Positions 11,858 through 22,379 of a stretch of 64,000 bases of DNA are shown here, one piece after another (position 1 is the stretch's first letter; every line of letters begins with the position of its first letter). The stretch covers positions 62,001 through 126,000 of the forward strand of contig JAMXDE010000006.1 of assembly GCA_026770025.1 (NCBI GenBank). The letters are read 5' to 3'. Origin of the DNA: Craspedostauros australis. Its lineage: Eukaryota > Bacillariophyta > Bacillariophyceae > Mastogloiales > Achnanthaceae. The notes under the pieces are model-generated. The model worked only from the letters and a program-made list of their open reading frames with translations, was not told where the DNA came from and searched no databases. A program made the position numbers and the translations under genes.

Positions 11858-14800
11858 GGGTACCCTCAGAGCCAACCAAGGGTGGTGAACCAAGACCGGA
11901 ATCCACCCAACTGGTTAGAGGGAGGAAGAATGGGGTAGAGACCCTGCAAGGCAAAGGGAGGCAGCAATCAAAGGAAGAAGGACAGCGAGAAATACATACA
12001 AGAAAGGACGAGCGGGAAGACACAAGACCGAGTAGGGAGACAGTGCACATCCCGGGACGAACAGAGACCGGCGTAGGTGAGGACCAACGACCGTTCCAGA
12101 GGATCAGAATACCTAACAACCAAAAAAATAAACAAAGAGAGACAACTTTACAGCCGGCCCGAAACGGCCGCAACAGACAGAAAAACCGGAAAAGGCAGGA
12201 GACACGCGAGACAGACGACGGCAACAGTCGGGCCCCAGCGGATAAAGACCCAACACCAGCAAACACAACACAAATCATGCCCGAGGACGGTATTTTCGGC
12301 AATACAATGAGGCAACCGCGCGCGGGTGCAATCAGGATCGCGTTCCAAAACATTGGGAGGTTGCCGGTGGAGCCATGGCGACGCAAGAACAGCCAAATTG
12401 GAGAAGAAATACGACTAAGACACATTCACGTGCTCATGATGGCGGAAATTGGACTCAACTGGAAGTCAATGAAAACCGGGGATTCATGGGCCAGAAGAGC
12501 GGTGAAGTGGGGAGGACACTCCAAGGCTAGCGCTGCCTACAACCGCAACAGCCCACACTCGAGCAAAGTGCAGTTCGGAGGAACAGGAATCGTAACGTCA
12601 AAATACCTTTCCAAGCGAGTGGTCGACGAAGGAGAGGATCCGGACAATCTGGGGCGATGGGTGTGGCAGCGAATAGAGGGTCGAAAGGGCAAGCACATAC
12701 GAGTGGTGGCAGCCTATCGAGCATGCACATCAAGCCGACCAACTTCCACATGGGCCCAGCAGCGCACCTACCTGCTTGGGCAAGGGGATGCAAGGGAGCC
12801 AAGGGAGGCAATGCTTCTCGACCTCGCACGGAGTATACGTGAGTGGAAGCAGGACGGCGACAGTGTGGTAGTCGGCATCGACGCAAACCAAGACATTAAT
12901 GAAGGCAGATGCGCGGAAGTGTTCAGCGAGTTGGGTATGCGTGAAGCAACCACGTACATGCACCCCAACCTACAAAGGCAAGCAACACAGCACCGCAACA
13001 TGAACCATATCCCGATCGACGGTATATACGTAACCAACGACGTCGAACTTATGGAGGCCGGCTACTTGGGTTTTGGAGAGTCCATTGACTCCGATCACAG
13101 GATGGTATGGGCCGACATCAAAGAGTCAAGTACCATTGGTGTCCTAAACCCGCTGGTGGGAGTGGAGCCAAGACGTCTACGGATGATGGACGCAACGGCG
13201 GTAAGCGAGTACCAGAGCACCCTGTGGGGCAAGGCGCAACAGAGAGGGTACCATTGGAGAATCGAGGAGCTCGAGAAGGCCGTCCGTACCCAAGGCGGGG
13301 TCACCACTGAGCTAGCCAAGGAGTACAACGCCATTGATGAGGGGATGGACCAACTCCGAGTAGAAGCAGAGGCGGAATGCAGAAAGCTGAGAATGGGGGC
13401 ACTGGAATGGTCACCGACACTACAGCGGCTTAGAGACGAGGTCAAGCTTTGGACAGCGGTGTGGAAAAAACAGAACAACATCCACATCAGCTCGTCCCTT
13501 ATAAAGAGGCTGGCCAAACGACTGAGGATTCACAGGCCGCGCCAGCTGTGCCCGGAACAAGTAAGAGAGAAGATGGACGCCTCCAGGAAGGCCTACGTAG
13601 CCGCCAAACCAACCGCATCCCAACTGCGTGACGATTTCATGATATGCAAAGGAGTGGAAGAATCAGCAAGGTGGGGTACGGCACTGGAAAGCACGGCGAG
13701 CCATATTCGCAGAATGAAGGAGCGCCAAATTAGAGACAACCGGCGTCTCAAGGCATGCCTCAAGCCCAAGCAAACGCTGGCCACCAAGGTCACAGTCACC
13801 AGGAACGACGGGGAGTTGACAGTGTGCGATACTAAGCATGCCATCGAAAAGGCGTGCATCGTGGAGAACAAGAAACGGTTCAACCAAACATCGAGCACCC
13901 CGTTCATGACCGGCGACCTGCGGCGTCGATTTGGTTTCCTCGCAGACACTGCGGCAGCCGACCGAGTATGTGAAGGGAAATGGAAGCCCACGCCAACGAC
14001 GGGCGAATATCCATGTATGCTGCTGACGCAAGTAGGATCCGCCCCTTCCGCGGTGCCCAACACCTCGTTTACAGAACAAGACCACATTGATGGATGGGCA
14101 AAACAGAAGGAATGGACATCGTCAGAGCCGTCGGCCCCCCACTTTGGGCACTTCAAGGCAGCGGCCCAGCACGACGGGCTTGCGGCGATCGACTGCCGCC
14201 TGCGTAGGATTCCATATGAGACAGGATTCTCCCCCGCATCGTGGAGAGTGATGACCGACTTCCAGATCCTCAAGAAGGCTGGAGTGTTCGACGTGGCGAA
14301 GATGCGAACCATCCAGCTATTCCACCCCGCCTTCAACATGAACAACAAGAAACTGGGAAGAGATCTGATGCAAACAGCTGAAAGCAACGGCCGCATGGCG
14401 ACGGAGCAGTTTGGTAGCCGTAAAGGCCACAAGGCATCCACAGCCGCTCTGTGCAAGAGAATAGTAGTCGACGTCATGCGGCAAAAACGGCAAAATGGGG
14501 CCATTTGTTCCAACGACGCAAAGTCGTGCTACGACAGGGTGGTCCACAGTGTGGCATCGATGGCCATGGTACATGCCGGCGGCAGGCGGTCGGCGGTGAA
14601 GTCCATGTTTAGCACTCTGCAAAAGGCGGAACATCACATACGCACGGCATACGGGGTGTCCGCCAGGACCTACGGCAATTCGGGATGGGTGCCAATGCAG
14701 GGCTTAGCCCAGGGCAACGGCTGTGGGCCAGCGGCTTGGGCTGCCATCAGTTCGCCTATGTTCGAGGCCATGCGCACCCAGCGTCACGGTGCGAGCTTTG

Positions 14801-17800
14801 TTTCAGCTCTCAGCCACAAGCAAGTGGATCTGGTGGGCATCAGCTTCGTGGACGACGCAGACCTGATGGTATCAAGACCGGGTGAGTCCTTCGAAACGGT
14901 GACGCAGCGAACGCAAAAAGCATTGGAGGACTGGGAAGGCGTACTACGGTCGACGGGAGGTGCCTTAGTCCCGGCAAAAAGCTTCTGGTGGGGCTTGTCG
15001 TTCGACTACGTTGCTGGGAAATGGCAGATGAAAACAACAAGGGCAGCTCCGGCGCAAGTGCAGGTACGCGACGCGCACGGTGTCAACAGGGAGTTGAGGC
15101 GGCTTGATCCCAACGAGTCTGAACAAACCCTGGGAGTGTTTATGAACATGGTAGGCACATCTGAGGCTCAAGTCAGTTACCTACGGCGGAAGGCCGAGGA
15201 GTTTGCAGACAGGGTGGTCTCGGGAGGGTTGCAACGCGACCTCATATGGATGGCGATCACCACGCGAATAACCAAGACATTGGAATACCCTATGGAGGCA
15301 GTGACGCTCAACCAGCGTCAGTGGGACTTCGTGTACGCGCCAGTATGGTCCAAAGCCTTACCGCGCGGTGGTGTGGCCCGGACATTCCCGCGTGCGGTGT
15401 TATTTGGACCCAAGGCGAATGGCGGTATTGGCATGCGCAATCCCATGGTGTGGCAGTTGGCTACTCAGGTCCAAGCAATGGCGCACGAGGTTAGCACAGG
15501 ATCAATTACGGGCAGAATGATCGAGCTATCGATTGAGCAGGCGAAGATGGAGACGGCAGGAGGGGGATCTCTGTTCAAGCAGAGTTTTGCCGATTGCGGT
15601 AACTACGTCACAGCGTCGTGGGTGACGCAAGTGTGGGCGAACGCGCAGAGGTTTGGCGTGTCGATCGAAGAGAAGGGACCGTGTGTCCGGAGACAGCGAG
15701 TCGGTGACGTGTTTCTCTTGGACAGCTGGCGTTGCCAGGGGTTCAACGACAGGCAAAAAGGAATGCTGAACGAATGTCGCATGTTTCTAAGAGTCAGGAC
15801 GCTTTCAGATATGGTGACAGCAGATGGCTCCCGGGTCATGCGGGTTGCGTTCCAAGGGACAGATAGTGGAGCCACGACGTCAGCAGGCCACCCGCGCATG
15901 CCTCGAAGGCTGACCCGGCGACATTGGCTGTTGTGGCAAGAGTGGATAGAGGGTTTCACGGAGGACCGCCACCTGCGGCTCCGGCGGCGTATGCAAGCGT
16001 GGATTCACGACGATCACGGCTGGGTGTGGTGGCGTGATCCTGACGACGAGTACAGGGCATGGCGACGGGTGGGCCAAGGTTTCCAAGTATGGCAAAGTCA
16101 CCAGGGCAGGCGTGGGCGCCGACCGGAGTTTCAAGCTACGGCAACGTCGATACAGGAGCTTCCGGCAAGGGCTCGGCGTACTTCCCCAATGAGCTCAGGT
16201 CATTCTACGGTGAGGCTCGAGGCATTGGAGCGGCAGCGGGTGGGTGAGACTTTGCCCTCGACGTTCCAGAGGGACGGGCTCGATTCAGGTCAGTATTGGG
16301 AGCGCGGGCATGTATCCGGCGATGCAACGGACTCGGAATTGCGCGCGGCGTTGCGCCGAGGCGATGTGTTGGCGGTCAGTGACGGGTCGTTCAAAATGGG
16401 CTTCGGTACGTCAGCGTATGTCCTTAGTGTGATGGACTCAGGCGTACAACGCACAGGGTGCAACGTGGTGCCCGGGGAGCCGGCAGTGCAGTCGGCATAC
16501 CGCAGTGAACTGGCGGGAGTAGCTGGGGTACTACGCGAGCTGCTGGAACTGGAGAAGGGCGGGAGTCTAGGGCAGGGTCTAGTGGTCGTCGGTCTTGACG
16601 GGATGAGAGCTATGGAGAACTGTCGAGACGGGGTTGCGCAGGTGCACCAGCCGTCCTATGACATGCTCGGTCACATCAAGGCTATGCGTCAGCGGTTATC
16701 GATAGAGGTACGGTTCCGCTGGGTCCGTGGGCATCAAGACGACGGGCCAGGGCGGCTGGACCGCTGGGCGCTTCTCAATGTTCACTGCGATGGAGCGGCC
16801 AAACGGTACTGGGAGGCTTCAGTGGGCAAGCCAAAGCCTGTGTGGCGGAGCGAGGGATCCTTCCAATGGAGCTTGCGGATACAGGGCACCAAGTCTTCGT
16901 GGGCAGCGTCTGGCATCCATGACGAGGTCGTGGGTGCTACTGTTGAAGGTTACTGGGGCAGGAAGCTCGGGGTGGTTCGACAAGCCAGCGAGTCCACTGC
17001 TTGTCACGGGCGACGCAAGGCGCACGGCAGGGCATCTTGGCAGCAACGCATCTTTGTGGCCAAGATGGCCACCGGGTTCATCGGCGTGGGGGCGAAACTC
17101 AAACAGTACGGTGTCGAGGAATCGTGTCCGTGGTGTGGGCAATCCGAGACGGCAGTGCACGTGGTTCGGTGTGCAGCGTCGGGGCCGGCATGGGAGGCCT
17201 GCTTCCAGCAGTACGTGGAGGAGTTGGAGCTCATCGGAACGAGCGGGCCTATGGTGAGCTACATATTTGCGAGCCTAAGATCATACTGTGGGCGATCGGT
17301 GCGCGATGGTTTCAGTGAGGTGACGCCCGTGCAGTGGTGGCCCATACTGTTGGGCTGGATCCCGCAGGAGTGGTGCGACCAGCAAGCGGAGTGGTTCGAA
17401 CAGTACGGCACAGGGCGGCGGTTCTACACGATTGAGTCTTGGGCCCGCGACGCGGTGCTAGCGGGCTGGCGGTTCGTGCATGGCATGTGGAGGTGCCGTA
17501 ACAGAGTCAAGAGTGCGACAGTCAAGGCTCTTGCTGTGGCGCAGGCGTCGATGGACGCGGTGACAGAGGAGACCGAGCGTTCCCGTGGGTTCGTGGGCTG
17601 GAACCGTCTCGACAGGGCGGTGGCAGAGCATGGATCTGACGCAGCCTCGATGGCCGGCGAACATACAAGGTCGGCGTGGCTGCGGTTCGTACGAGCGGTT
17701 AGAACAGGTGGACCCGACGCGTGGGTTGGCGACGGCATCGGCGACCTGGGTCCGACTGCCGGCAATCCGGTCACAGCGACAGGAAATCAAGAAGCGGCAC

Positions 17801-17940
17801 CAACCGACGCGAGTGCACAGGGTCAGTGTTCGGCGGTGGTGGACGGTAACCCAGCCGAAGGCGCCCAGGCCCAAACACAGGCCGCCTGCGGCGGCCTGTG
17901 TAGGGCAGAGCGCCTTCGGCTGGGTACGATAGGAGGTTGA
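11854..17940 (+). CDS. LINE ORF2 polyprotein: AP-endonuclease, reverse transcriptase, RNase H
   Basis: A 2028-aa enzyme for target-primed reverse transcription. A basic, Gln/Arg-rich lead of about 155 residues precedes the AP-like endonuclease: AFQNIGRL (about 161), AEIGLNW, VGIDANQDIN, and IDSDHRMVWADI with the SDH signature (about 413). Reverse transcriptase follows: NDAKSCYDRVV (about 888), GLAQGNGCGPAAW, and the catalytic box FVDDAD (about 998). RNase H has DEDD-type landmarks: AVSDGSFKMGFG (about 1508), YRSELAGVAG, VGLDGMRAME and RWVRGHQDDGPG (about 1625) with a later Asp. A zinc motif CPWCGQ-x5-HVVRC (about 1759) sits after RNase H, as in many LINEs. The frame is intact. The last 30 codons overlap hairpin 1. 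ATG 11854 overlaps the ORF1 stop. Confidence 0.95.
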   Translation: MRVPSEPTKGGEPRPESTQLVRGRKNGVETLQGKGRQQSKEEGQREIHTRKDEREDTRPSRETVHIPGRTETGVGEDQRPFQRIRIPNNQKNKQRETTLQPARNGRNRQKNRKRQETRETDDGNSRAPADKDPTPANTTQIMPEDGIFGNTMRQPRAGAIRIAFQNIGRLPVEPWRRKNSQIGEEIRLRHIHVLMMAEIGLNWKSMKTGDSWARRAVKWGGHSKASAAYNRNSPHSSKVQFGGTGIVTSKYLSKRVVDEGEDPDNLGRWVWQRIEGRKGKHIRVVAAYRACTSSRPTSTWAQQRTYLLGQGDAREPREAMLLDLARSIREWKQDGDSVVVGIDANQDINEGRCAEVFSELGMREATTYMHPNLQRQATQHRNMNHIPIDGIYVTNDVELMEAGYLGFGESIDSDHRMVWADIKESSTIGVLNPLVGVEPRRLRMMDATAVSEYQSTLWGKAQQRGYHWRIEELEKAVRTQGGVTTELAKEYNAIDEGMDQLRVEAEAECRKLRMGALEWSPTLQRLRDEVKLWTAVWKKQNNIHISSSLIKRLAKRLRIHRPRQLCPEQVREKMDASRKAYVAAKPTASQLRDDFMICKGVEESARWGTALESTASHIRRMKERQIRDNRRLKACLKPKQTLATKVTVTRNDGELTVCDTKHAIEKACIVENKKRFNQTSSTPFMTGDLRRRFGFLADTAAADRVCEGKWKPTPTTGEYPCMLLTQVGSAPSAVPNTSFTEQDHIDGWAKQKEWTSSEPSAPHFGHFKAAAQHDGLAAIDCRLRRIPYETGFSPASWRVMTDFQILKKAGVFDVAKMRTIQLFHPAFNMNNKKLGRDLMQTAESNGRMATEQFGSRKGHKASTAALCKRIVVDVMRQKRQNGAICSNDAKSCYDRVVHSVASMAMVHAGGRRSAVKSMFSTLQKAEHHIRTAYGVSARTYGNSGWVPMQGLAQGNGCGPAAWAAISSPMFEAMRTQRHGASFVSALSHKQVDLVGISFVDDADLMVSRPGESFETVTQRTQKALEDWEGVLRSTGGALVPAKSFWWGLSFDYVAGKWQMKTTRAAPAQVQVRDAHGVNRELRRLDPNESEQTLGVFMNMVGTSEAQVSYLRRKAEEFADRVVSGGLQRDLIWMAITTRITKTLEYPMEAVTLNQRQWDFVYAPVWSKALPRGGVARTFPRAVLFGPKANGGIGMRNPMVWQLATQVQAMAHEVSTGSITGRMIELSIEQAKMETAGGGSLFKQSFADCGNYVTASWVTQVWANAQRFGVSIEEKGPCVRRQRVGDVFLLDSWRCQGFNDRQKGMLNECRMFLRVRTLSDMVTADGSRVMRVAFQGTDSGATTSAGHPRMPRRLTRRHWLLWQEWIEGFTEDRHLRLRRRMQAWIHDDHGWVWWRDPDDEYRAWRRVGQGFQVWQSHQGRRGRRPEFQATATSIQELPARARRTSPMSSGHSTVRLEALERQRVGETLPSTFQRDGLDSGQYWERGHVSGDATDSELRAALRRGDVLAVSDGSFKMGFGTSAYVLSVMDSGVQRTGCNVVPGEPAVQSAYRSELAGVAGVLRELLELEKGGSLGQGLVVVGLDGMRAMENCRDGVAQVHQPSYDMLGHIKAMRQRLSIEVRFRWVRGHQDDGPGRLDRWALLNVHCDGAAKRYWEASVGKPKPVWRSEGSFQWSLRIQGTKSSWAASGIHDEVVGATVEGYWGRKLGVVRQASESTACHGRRKAHGRASWQQRIFVAKMATGFIGVGAKLKQYGVEESCPWCGQSETAVHVVRCAASGPAWEACFQQYVEELELIGTSGPMVSYIFASLRSYCGRSVRDGFSEVTPVQWWPILLGWIPQEWCDQQAEWFEQYGTGRRFYTIESWARDAVLAGWRFVHGMWRCRNRVKSATVKALAVAQASMDAVTEETERSRGFVGWNRLDRAVAEHGSDAASMAGEHTRSAWLRFVRAVRTGGPDAWVGDGIGDLGPTAGNPVTATGNQEAAPTDASAQGQCSAVVDGNPAEGAQAQTQAACGGLCRAERLRLGTIGG
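17849..17925 (+). repeat. LINE 3' hairpin 1 (inside ORF2 end)
   Basis: Inverted repeat with a perfect 16-bp outer stem (17849-17864 with 17910-17925) and a perfect 12-bp inner stem, ACACAGGCCGCC (17875-17886) with its complement at 17890-17901, closing a TGC loop. It overlaps the final ORF2 codons, so sequence and fold are jointly constrained. It is a diverged copy of hairpin 2 downstream. Confidence 0.9.
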
Positions 17941-17980
17941 CAAGAAGTGAAGTCGTTGCTGACCGGATTGGCGAGCCAAC

Positions 17981-18060
17981 GCCCCATCCGAAGGCTCTCT
18001 GCCCATACACAGGCCGCCTTTGGCGGCCTGTGTATGGGCTTGAGAGCCTTCGGATGGGGC
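17981..18060 (+). repeat. LINE 3' hairpin 2 (3' UTR)
   Basis: An 80-nt near-perfect inverted repeat: 19-bp lower stem (17981-17999 with 18042-18060), a 1x2-nt internal loop, and an 18-bp upper stem (18001-18018 with 18022-18039) closing a TTT loop. It shares its upper-stem core and lower-stem CCGAAGGC block with hairpin 1. By analogy with LINEs whose reverse transcriptase recognises a 3' stem-loop, it may be the template recognition structure; that role is inferred. Confidence 0.92.
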
Positions 18061-18220
18061 TGGTGGGCGCCGACGGGTTGGCGATCTGGAAGGAAGCGTG
18101 GTGGGCGCGATTATCTGTGGTATACTCGACCTAGCCGGAGCCGTGTGGCGTGTGCGGGCGAGTCTAAAGCCCTCGGGGCATTCCCTTCTATGGGTTTAGT
18201 CATTGTGAGTTATTATTATT

Positions 18221-18236
18221 AGTGAGGGTGGAAGAT
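18221..18236 (+). repeat. Right target-site duplication of LINE
   Basis: Exact copy of 8831-8846, immediately after the (TTA)n tail, fixing the 3' end of the element at 18220. Confidence 0.92.
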
Positions 18237-19321
18237 GAGCGTCAGTGTTGCCAGCACCTGCCGTCGACGGACTTGCGGAATGGCGAAATTTTGGCAAAAA
18301 AAGTCGAGATACGCATCTGTTCGGTGAGACGTTGAAGTCGACGCCATCACTCGTGACCTGACTGAAGCCATTGGAAGTTCCACTGAGTCATCAGCGTACG
18401 CAGAGAGTTGGTGTCAAGAGAAACAAAGTCACAAACCCTCACCTCAAACAACGGACAGCTCCCATTGGGCAAGGCGCGGCCACCACCACGACCGCCACCT
18501 CTCTCTGACTACTCACTCGCGCGAGCATTTCGGCGATGTCGCATGACCTGAAGAGATGGCAAGCACACCACCACCACCACCACATCCCCGTCAGCAACAA
18601 CGCAGTTCGGGTTGAGCAGAGATCTTAATTTGTACGCGATGAGAATTGTGTGAGAACTTTTTTTGTCGACGAAGTGGACGTTGTGACGCATCAACCGCAT
18701 CATCATTGACATCGCTGAGTCGAGAGAACTGTCGACTGCGGGTTGAGCTGCATAGCATTGGTAGAGTGCCGGTACAAGGACTGAACCACCTCTCTTTCTC
18801 TCCGCTTCCCCTTGTCTCCTTTCTTCCTTTCTTCCTTCGACGATCTTCCTCATCCTTCGTCTCCGGAGACTTGCCAGCAATCCATCCACTCACCGTTGAC
18901 ACATCTCTGCTCATCGAGTCATAACACCACCAGCGTCAGAGGACATCATCATCAGACGAAGCATCAGAAGCATTTAAAACATTCGGAGCATCAACAGCAT
19001 CACAATCGAGTCTTCAGGTATTGTAAGTCGGGCATCGGTCGAACGGTTCAGTCATTCATCCCTCATCTTCCAACTCCACTCTGGCTCCCATCTTGGATCT
19101 CTGTCGCGAAGCTTCATCTCTCACAAATCCCAAACCGAAGCAAAGTCTCTGACTCAATCAGCCAACAAGCCAATCAGTCAACCAACGAGCCAACTCACCA
19201 TCTTGCACCACATTCCCACGCACGATACTCACGTTTGAACAGAAGCAGCAACATTCCGATAGTATATCACTCTCTCACAATCTCACACACAGACACAAAC
19301 AGTCACAAATAAATCATCACC
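18237..19321. other. Intergenic region and 5' leader of FtsH gene
   Basis: No gene recognised. The last few hundred bases are CA/TC-rich (repeated CATCA and CTCACA words), typical of a leader, and end in ATCACC directly before the FtsH ATG. Open frames on the minus strand (for example 18509-18889) are low complexity and match nothing recognisable. Confidence 0.5.
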
Positions 19322-21660
19322 ATGAAGTTCGCAATCACAGCCGCCATGAGCCTCCTGCTCGCAGAGAGCGCCTCCGCTTTCGCTCCATTCACACCCATGA
19401 CAAGCTACCAGTCGTCGTCATCGTCTGCCGTCTTCATGGCCGTGGACATGCCACCTGCTGCCAACACCAACAGCAACCTCCCAGTCATCCAGCAGAACCA
19501 GTACGGACCAAGCGATGTGCGATACTCCGACTTCCTCAAACTCGTCGACGGCGACCGCATCGAGAAGGTCACCTTCTCTTCTGACGGAACCCAGCTCCTT
19601 GGAGTCGATGTCGATGGTGCCCGTCTCAAGATCGAGGCCCTCCCAAATGACCCAGGTCTCTTGACTCAGCTCACCGACCACAAGGTACGAAAGCACGATG
19701 GCAGACATGCAGACGCATCAACGTGCGAATCCAAAATTCAGCCTGCGTTAGTCACAAGATTGAAAGATGGATCCTGTCGCGTACGATTTCATTTGGGGAT
19801 CTATTGCGTCGGTTCAGCCTGATTGGCATCGAAATGAAATGTGTGCTGGCCAATATGCTTCATTATGCACACAGCCACAGTACGCACAACTGAGGAACGC
19901 CCATCATTAACCAAGCACTCACCCCATTTTTGCCGATTTCCATTAATTACACCAACTACCAACTTCAATTGCGCCATCGGCAACACCCACAACAACAGGT
20001 CGATGTCACTGTCCTCCCAACCCAGGAGGCCGGTGGACTCGGTGAGCTCGCGCAGAGCCTCATCTTCCCAGCAGCCCTCTTTGCTGGACTCTTCTTCCTC
20101 AGCCGACGATCCGGCGGCCAGGCCGGCGGTGGCATGGGCGGAATGGGTGGACAGAACCCAATGGGATTCGGAAAGAGCAAGGCCGAAATCCAGATGGTCC
20201 CAGATACCGGCGTCAGCTTCGATGATGTCGCCGGATGCGACGGTGCCAAGCTCGAGCTCGCGGAGGTCGTCGACTTCCTCAAGCAGCCAGAGGCATACAC
20301 CAAGAACGGATGCCGCATCCCACGTGGTGTCATCCTTGACGGACCACCAGGAACAGGAAAGACCCTCCTCGCCAAGGCAGTCGCCGGAGAATCCGGTGTC
20401 CCATTCATCAGCATCTCAGGATCCGAATTCGTGGAGATGTTCGTCGGAGTTGGAGCCTCCCGTGTCCGTGACATTTTCGGGCAGGCCAAGAAGAACGCCC
20501 CATGCATCATCTTCATCGATGAGATCGACGCCGTCGGTCGCCAGCGTGGTGCCGGATACGCCGGAGGTAACGACGAGCGTGAGCAGACCATCAACCAGAT
20601 CCTCGTCGAGATGGACGGTTTCGCCGGAAACCCAGGTATCATCACCATCGCCGCCACCAACCGCGTCGACATTTTGGACCAGGCCCTCTTGCGTCCAGGA
20701 CGTTTCGATCGCAAGGTCACCGTCGACCTCCCAGACTTCAAGGGCCGCACCCGCATCTTGGGCGTCCACTCCCGCGGCAAGCCTTTGGAGCCAGATGTCG
20801 ACCTCGAGGCCGTCTCGCGCCGTACTCCAGGATTCTCCGGAGCCCAGCTTGAGAACCTCATGAACGAGGCCGCCATCTCCGCCGCCCGCAAGGCCAAGAG
20901 CACCATCGGATGGGAGGAAGTCGATGGAGCCATCGATCGTATCATGGTCGGTCTCGAAAAGAAGGGTGGCAACCAGGTCGCCAAGCAGAAGGAGCTCGTC
21001 GCCTACCACGAGGCCGGACACGCCATCGTCGGTGCCCTCGTGCCAGACTACGATCAGGTCCAGAAGATCACCATCATCCCACGATCCAACGGAGCCGGAG
21101 GATTGACCTTCTTCGCACCACAGGAGTCTCGCCTCGAGTCCGGCATGTACAGCAAGCAGTATCTCGAGTCCCAGCTCGCCGTCGCTCTCGGAGGACGTCT
21201 GGCGGAGGAGATCATCTACGGTGAGGACATGGTCACCACTGGTGCCTCCAACGACATCCAGCAGGTGGCCAGCACCGCCAAGCGCATGGTCAAGGAATGG
21301 GGAATGAGCGACAAGGTCGGGCGCGTCGCGCTGGACGAGCCATCCGGCGGAGGTCCATTCATGGGACGCATGATGTTGCAGGGCCAGACCAAGTGGGGTG
21401 ACAAGCTCATGGGAACCGTCGATACCGAGGTCGAGAGACTGGTGAACAACAGCTACATCGTGGCCAAGAAGATCCTCAGCGACAACCGTGAGTTGCTGGA
21501 GCACGTGAGCCAGGTCCTTATCGAGCAGGAGGTCGTTTCCGCAGAAGAGTTCCAGATGATGTTGGTCCAGTTCAAGGCGCAGACAATCGACTACGGTATC
21601 ATCGGAGAGGAGAAGAACCGCGACAAGCTTCCATTCAAGGGCCTCCCAACCGCCGTGTAA
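19322..21660 (+). CDS. ftsH: Plastid-targeted FtsH AAA+ zinc metalloprotease
   Basis: Membrane-bound ATP-dependent protease, closest by eye to plant thylakoid FtsH2/FtsH8, which degrade damaged photosystem II D1 protein. Exons 19322-19684 and 19999-21660 flank intron 19685-19998 (AAG/GTACGA to CAACAG), giving 674 aa. The N-terminal signal peptide ends ASA-FAP (Phe20), the stramenopile plastid bipartite targeting motif. A stroma/lumen-facing N-domain, one transmembrane segment ([18 protein letters not shown]) and a Gly-rich linker follow. The AAA module has Walker A GPPGTGKT, Walker [14 protein letters not shown] and the second region of homology ([20 protein letters not shown]). The protease zinc site is [12 protein letters not shown]. 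Codon use is extremely biased (Pro almost always CCA, many GGA Gly), unlike its neighbours, suggesting high expression. Confidence 0.95.
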
Positions 21661-22379
21661 GCGGTATGAGGATATGCTCACCAAACTCTGATAACCTGAC
21701 CACGCACCAGTCGAAGCAACAGTCGCATTGGCAGTTGACGGCGACGACGACGACGACGAAACCGAGTTTACGTCCAACCCTCGACGAGCACAGAGACTAA
21801 TCCGCCACGCCTTCAGAGTATCATAACGAGTAGGGAGGAACAGTTCTATTTTCTTTTTTGAAATCATGAGCTCCACTCTGTTCAGATCTGTGTCGATGGC
21901 ATGTGGACACGCAGAATGCTGTTGCCGCCAAGGCATCGCCCTCTGTCCACAACCTTCTGGCTGCGTGTGCCTATTGCATTCAAGCACCCGATCTCCTCAA
22001 CGCGAAGAGCACTTCACGAACAATTCACATCTCCACAACCCACGAGCAGAGGGCGCCACCATCAACGAATAAACAAGCAGAATACGAGTATAATATGCGC
22101 GTATTGCACGCATGCACTAACGTATGTGTACATATATCGAATAGTCATTATCCTATATTAGAATATATTATAATAGTAGAATAGTCCCATTGGCTTCAGT
22201 AGAGTACTAATAGAGCATGAAGACTTGCACCGCTACAATGATCGACGCGCGGATCATCGAATGCAAAGCATGGTACTGCCCCCAGTACCATGCTCCACCT
22301 GTCCATGTACAGTTGCAGTCACCGTTACAAGTACAAGTACAAATACTCCAATCCCCTCCTCTAGGTACATTCATCCACC
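21661..22379. other. Convergent intergenic region, AT-rich
   Basis: Holds the 3' UTRs of FtsH (plus) and the TPR gene (minus). A strongly AT-rich block at about 22080-22215 (repeats of ATATTA and TATAAT words) probably contains both polyadenylation regions. No gene seen. Confidence 0.5.

Larger units (their letters stand above)
8847..18220 (+). mobile_element. Full-length non-LTR retrotransposon (LINE), I/RNase H-bearing type
   Basis: A 9374-bp element bounded by a perfect 16-bp target-site duplication. Order: short 5' UTR (8847-8974), ORF1 (8975-11857), ORF2 (11854-17940) with AP-endonuclease, reverse transcriptase, RNase H and a Cys/His zinc motif, then a 3' UTR with a large hairpin and a (TTA)n tail (18210-18220) instead of poly(A). 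RNase H plus a TTA-type tail fits the I-related LINE superfamilies, but clade assignment needs a tree. Both ORFs are uninterrupted, so it looks whole and young. It lies in the same orientation as the flanking host genes. Confidence 0.93.

Noticed and set aside
17849-18060. GC-rich hairpins read as bacterial-type terminators or a CRISPR-like array
   Set aside because: The DNA is eukaryotic nuclear, no U-tract follows, and there are only two diverged copies with no spacers; they belong to the LINE 3' end.
18509-18889. 126-codon minus-strand frame upstream of FtsH
   Set aside because: Arg/Glu- and Val-run-rich, no domain, and lies in the likely promoter and leader of FtsH.
20416-21987. 523-codon open frame on the minus strand opposite FtsH
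   Set aside because: It overlaps a certain gene and has no recognisable domain. It arises because the biased FtsH codons avoid producing stops on the other strand.
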